Of a DNA stretch of 64,000 bases, positions 63,094-64,000 are shown piece by piece. The stretch comes from Micrococcaceae bacterium Sec5.8 (GTDB taxonomy: Bacteria > Actinomycetota > Actinomycetes > Actinomycetales > Micrococcaceae): contig CP143429.1 in NCBI GenBank assembly GCA_039636775.1, positions 1,054,001 to 1,118,000 of the forward strand, given 5' to 3'. The notes below the pieces were generated by a model. The model saw only the letters and a program-made list of their open reading frames with translations, was not told the DNA's origin and made no database searches. Numbering within the stretch: position 1 is the first letter of the stretch; every line of letters begins with the position of its first letter. The position numbers and the translations under genes are program-made.

Positions 63094-64000
63094 ATCCTTT
63101 ACCCCGGAGCTCCACGCACCCGCTGCCCGGTCCCGGCCAGCCCTTGCGGGGCGACAGAATTCACCGCTACGTCACCGCATTCTGTCCCCGCTGCCACGAG
63201 ACCAACCCCCCGCTCGCGCAGGTACGGCGGCTGTCCGGGGCGCTGCTGATCCGCGACGGGCGGGTATGGCTTGAACGCGGGTGCCCGGATCATGGGCTGG
63301 TCCGCACACTGTATGACGAATCGCCCGAAATCCTGCGGTACTTGGAGAAGTGGCAGGCGCCCACCAAGCAGCATATTCCCGACCAAACGGATAACTTCCG
63401 TCCGGTCCCCGAGGCCTACGCCTTCGGCCTTCCGGCCATGCAGACGCAGCACACATGCATTTTGCTGCAGGACATTATCGAGCACTGCAATCTTCGTTGT
63501 CCCACCTGCTTCACCGCCTCGGGCCCCCAGTTGCAGGGGGTGGCGCCCCTTGCAGAAGTGCTCGCGAACATAGACGCAAGGCTTGCCCGCGAGAACGGAC
63601 GGCTGGATGTGCTGATGCTCTCCGGCGGGGAGCCGACACTGTATCCCCAGCTGGCCGAACTGCTGCAGGAGCTCGTTGCCCGGCCAATCGTCCGGATCAT
63701 GGTGAACAGCAACGGCATGCTGATCGCGACAGATGATGACCTGCTTGCCCTCCTGGCCAGCCACCGGGACCGGGTCGAGGTGTATCTGCAGTACGACGGG
63801 CCGTCCAAGGAGGCGTCAATCCACCACCGCGGGGGAGATCTGACCCGTTTCAAGGATGCTGCCATCTCGCGCCTCTCCGAGGCGGGCATCTTCACCACAC
63901 TGACAATGACCGCCACGCTCGGTATCAACGACGGCGAGGTCGGCGCCGTCGTGATGCGTGCTTTGGAAACCCCGTTCATCGGTGGAGTCGCGCTGCAGCC
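63090..64000 (+). CDS. Radical SAM protein (Tes/MJ0619-like), truncated by the window end
   Basis: The first 303 residues of a radical SAM enzyme; the 3' end is beyond the window. The iron-sulfur motif CNLRCPTC has Cys133, Cys137 and Cys140, followed by LSGGEPTLYPQL. Before it lies a small metal-binding-like domain with CPRC (32-35) and CPDH (65-68). This layout is found in the MJ0619 family, which includes archaeal tetraether-lipid synthase (Tes) and enzymes annotated as pterin methyltransferases. The ATG at 63090 overlaps the previous stop. Coupled to an Lgt-like protein, a lipid substrate is plausible. Confidence 0.85.
   Translation, partial: MNPLPRSSTHPLPGPGQPLRGDRIHRYVTAFCPRCHETNPPLAQVRRLSGALLIRDGRVWLERGCPDHGLVRTLYDESPEILRYLEKWQAPTKQHIPDQTDNFRPVPEAYAFGLPAMQTQHTCILLQDIIEHCNLRCPTCFTASGPQLQGVAPLAEVLANIDARLARENGRLDVLMLSGGEPTLYPQLAELLQELVARPIVRIMVNSNGMLIATDDDLLALLASHRDRVEVYLQYDGPSKEASIHHRGGDLTRFKDAAISRLSEAGIFTTLTMTATLGINDGEVGAVVMRALETPFIGGVALQ

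Overview
The window is high-GC chromosomal DNA from an Actinobacterium, most likely Arthrobacter or Pseudarthrobacter. This rests on the RpfB-type resuscitation factor, SufU with SufS, an actinobacterial LpdA-like flavoprotein beside a purine nucleoside phosphorylase and a sugar-phosphate mutase (the order seen in mycobacteria), frequent GTG starts and general codon use. No phage, insertion sequence, CRISPR array or rRNA was seen.

Layout. (1) 1-11.4 kb is housekeeping: TatD nuclease, rpfB, rsmA, ispE, an ABC-F ATPase, a repeat-rich gap (6.5-7.0 kb), tRNA-Gln, glmU, prs, rplY (L25/Ctc) and pth. (2) 11.6-17.0 kb holds two very large, overlapping LuxR-family ATPase (LAL) regulators. (3) 17.8-37.8 kb is a surface or exopolysaccharide locus: initiating sugar-phosphate transferase, TagD-like cytidylyltransferase, WecG/TagA glycosyltransferase, flippase, Wzz-like co-polymerase with a degenerate kinase domain, polymerase, large secreted PKD protein, Tat-lipoprotein related to glycerophosphodiesterases, inverted GT4 glycosyltransferase, two paralogous secreted beta-helix proteins, gmd and fcl (GDP-fucose), and a CDP-alcohol phosphatidyltransferase. 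(4) 38.8-44.3 kb holds two more LAL regulators, so the polysaccharide locus is bracketed by two LAL pairs and by long non-coding gaps with repeated GGTAG elements and strong hairpins. (5) 44.3-53.5 kb: sufS-sufU, small membrane and SRPBCC proteins, an SDR/DUF2867 protein, mfd and a DUF457 membrane protein. (6) 53.6-60.4 kb: deoC, an apparently decayed nitrite-reductase locus (NirB-like remnant, uroporphyrinogen-III synthase fused to a winged helix, FAD oxidoreductase) with a GlnR-like box, sugar-phosphate mutase, Rrf2 regulator and purine nucleoside phosphorylase. (7) 60.5-64 kb: LpdA-like quinone reductase, then a coupled set of an Lgt-like protein, a small membrane protein and a Tes/MJ0619-like radical SAM enzyme that runs off the window.

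How the genes work together. The polysaccharide locus looks like a complete Wzx/Wzy pathway making a fucose-containing polymer. The cytidylyltransferase, the CDP-alcohol phosphatidyltransferase and the GDPD-like lipoprotein together suggest a glycerol-phosphate or similar phosphodiester decoration (inference). The four LAL proteins are the obvious candidate regulators. DeoC, the mutase and the phosphorylase form a nucleoside salvage set. The last three genes may form a lipid-modifying module. Functional statements come from visible motifs and family knowledge; no database search was run.
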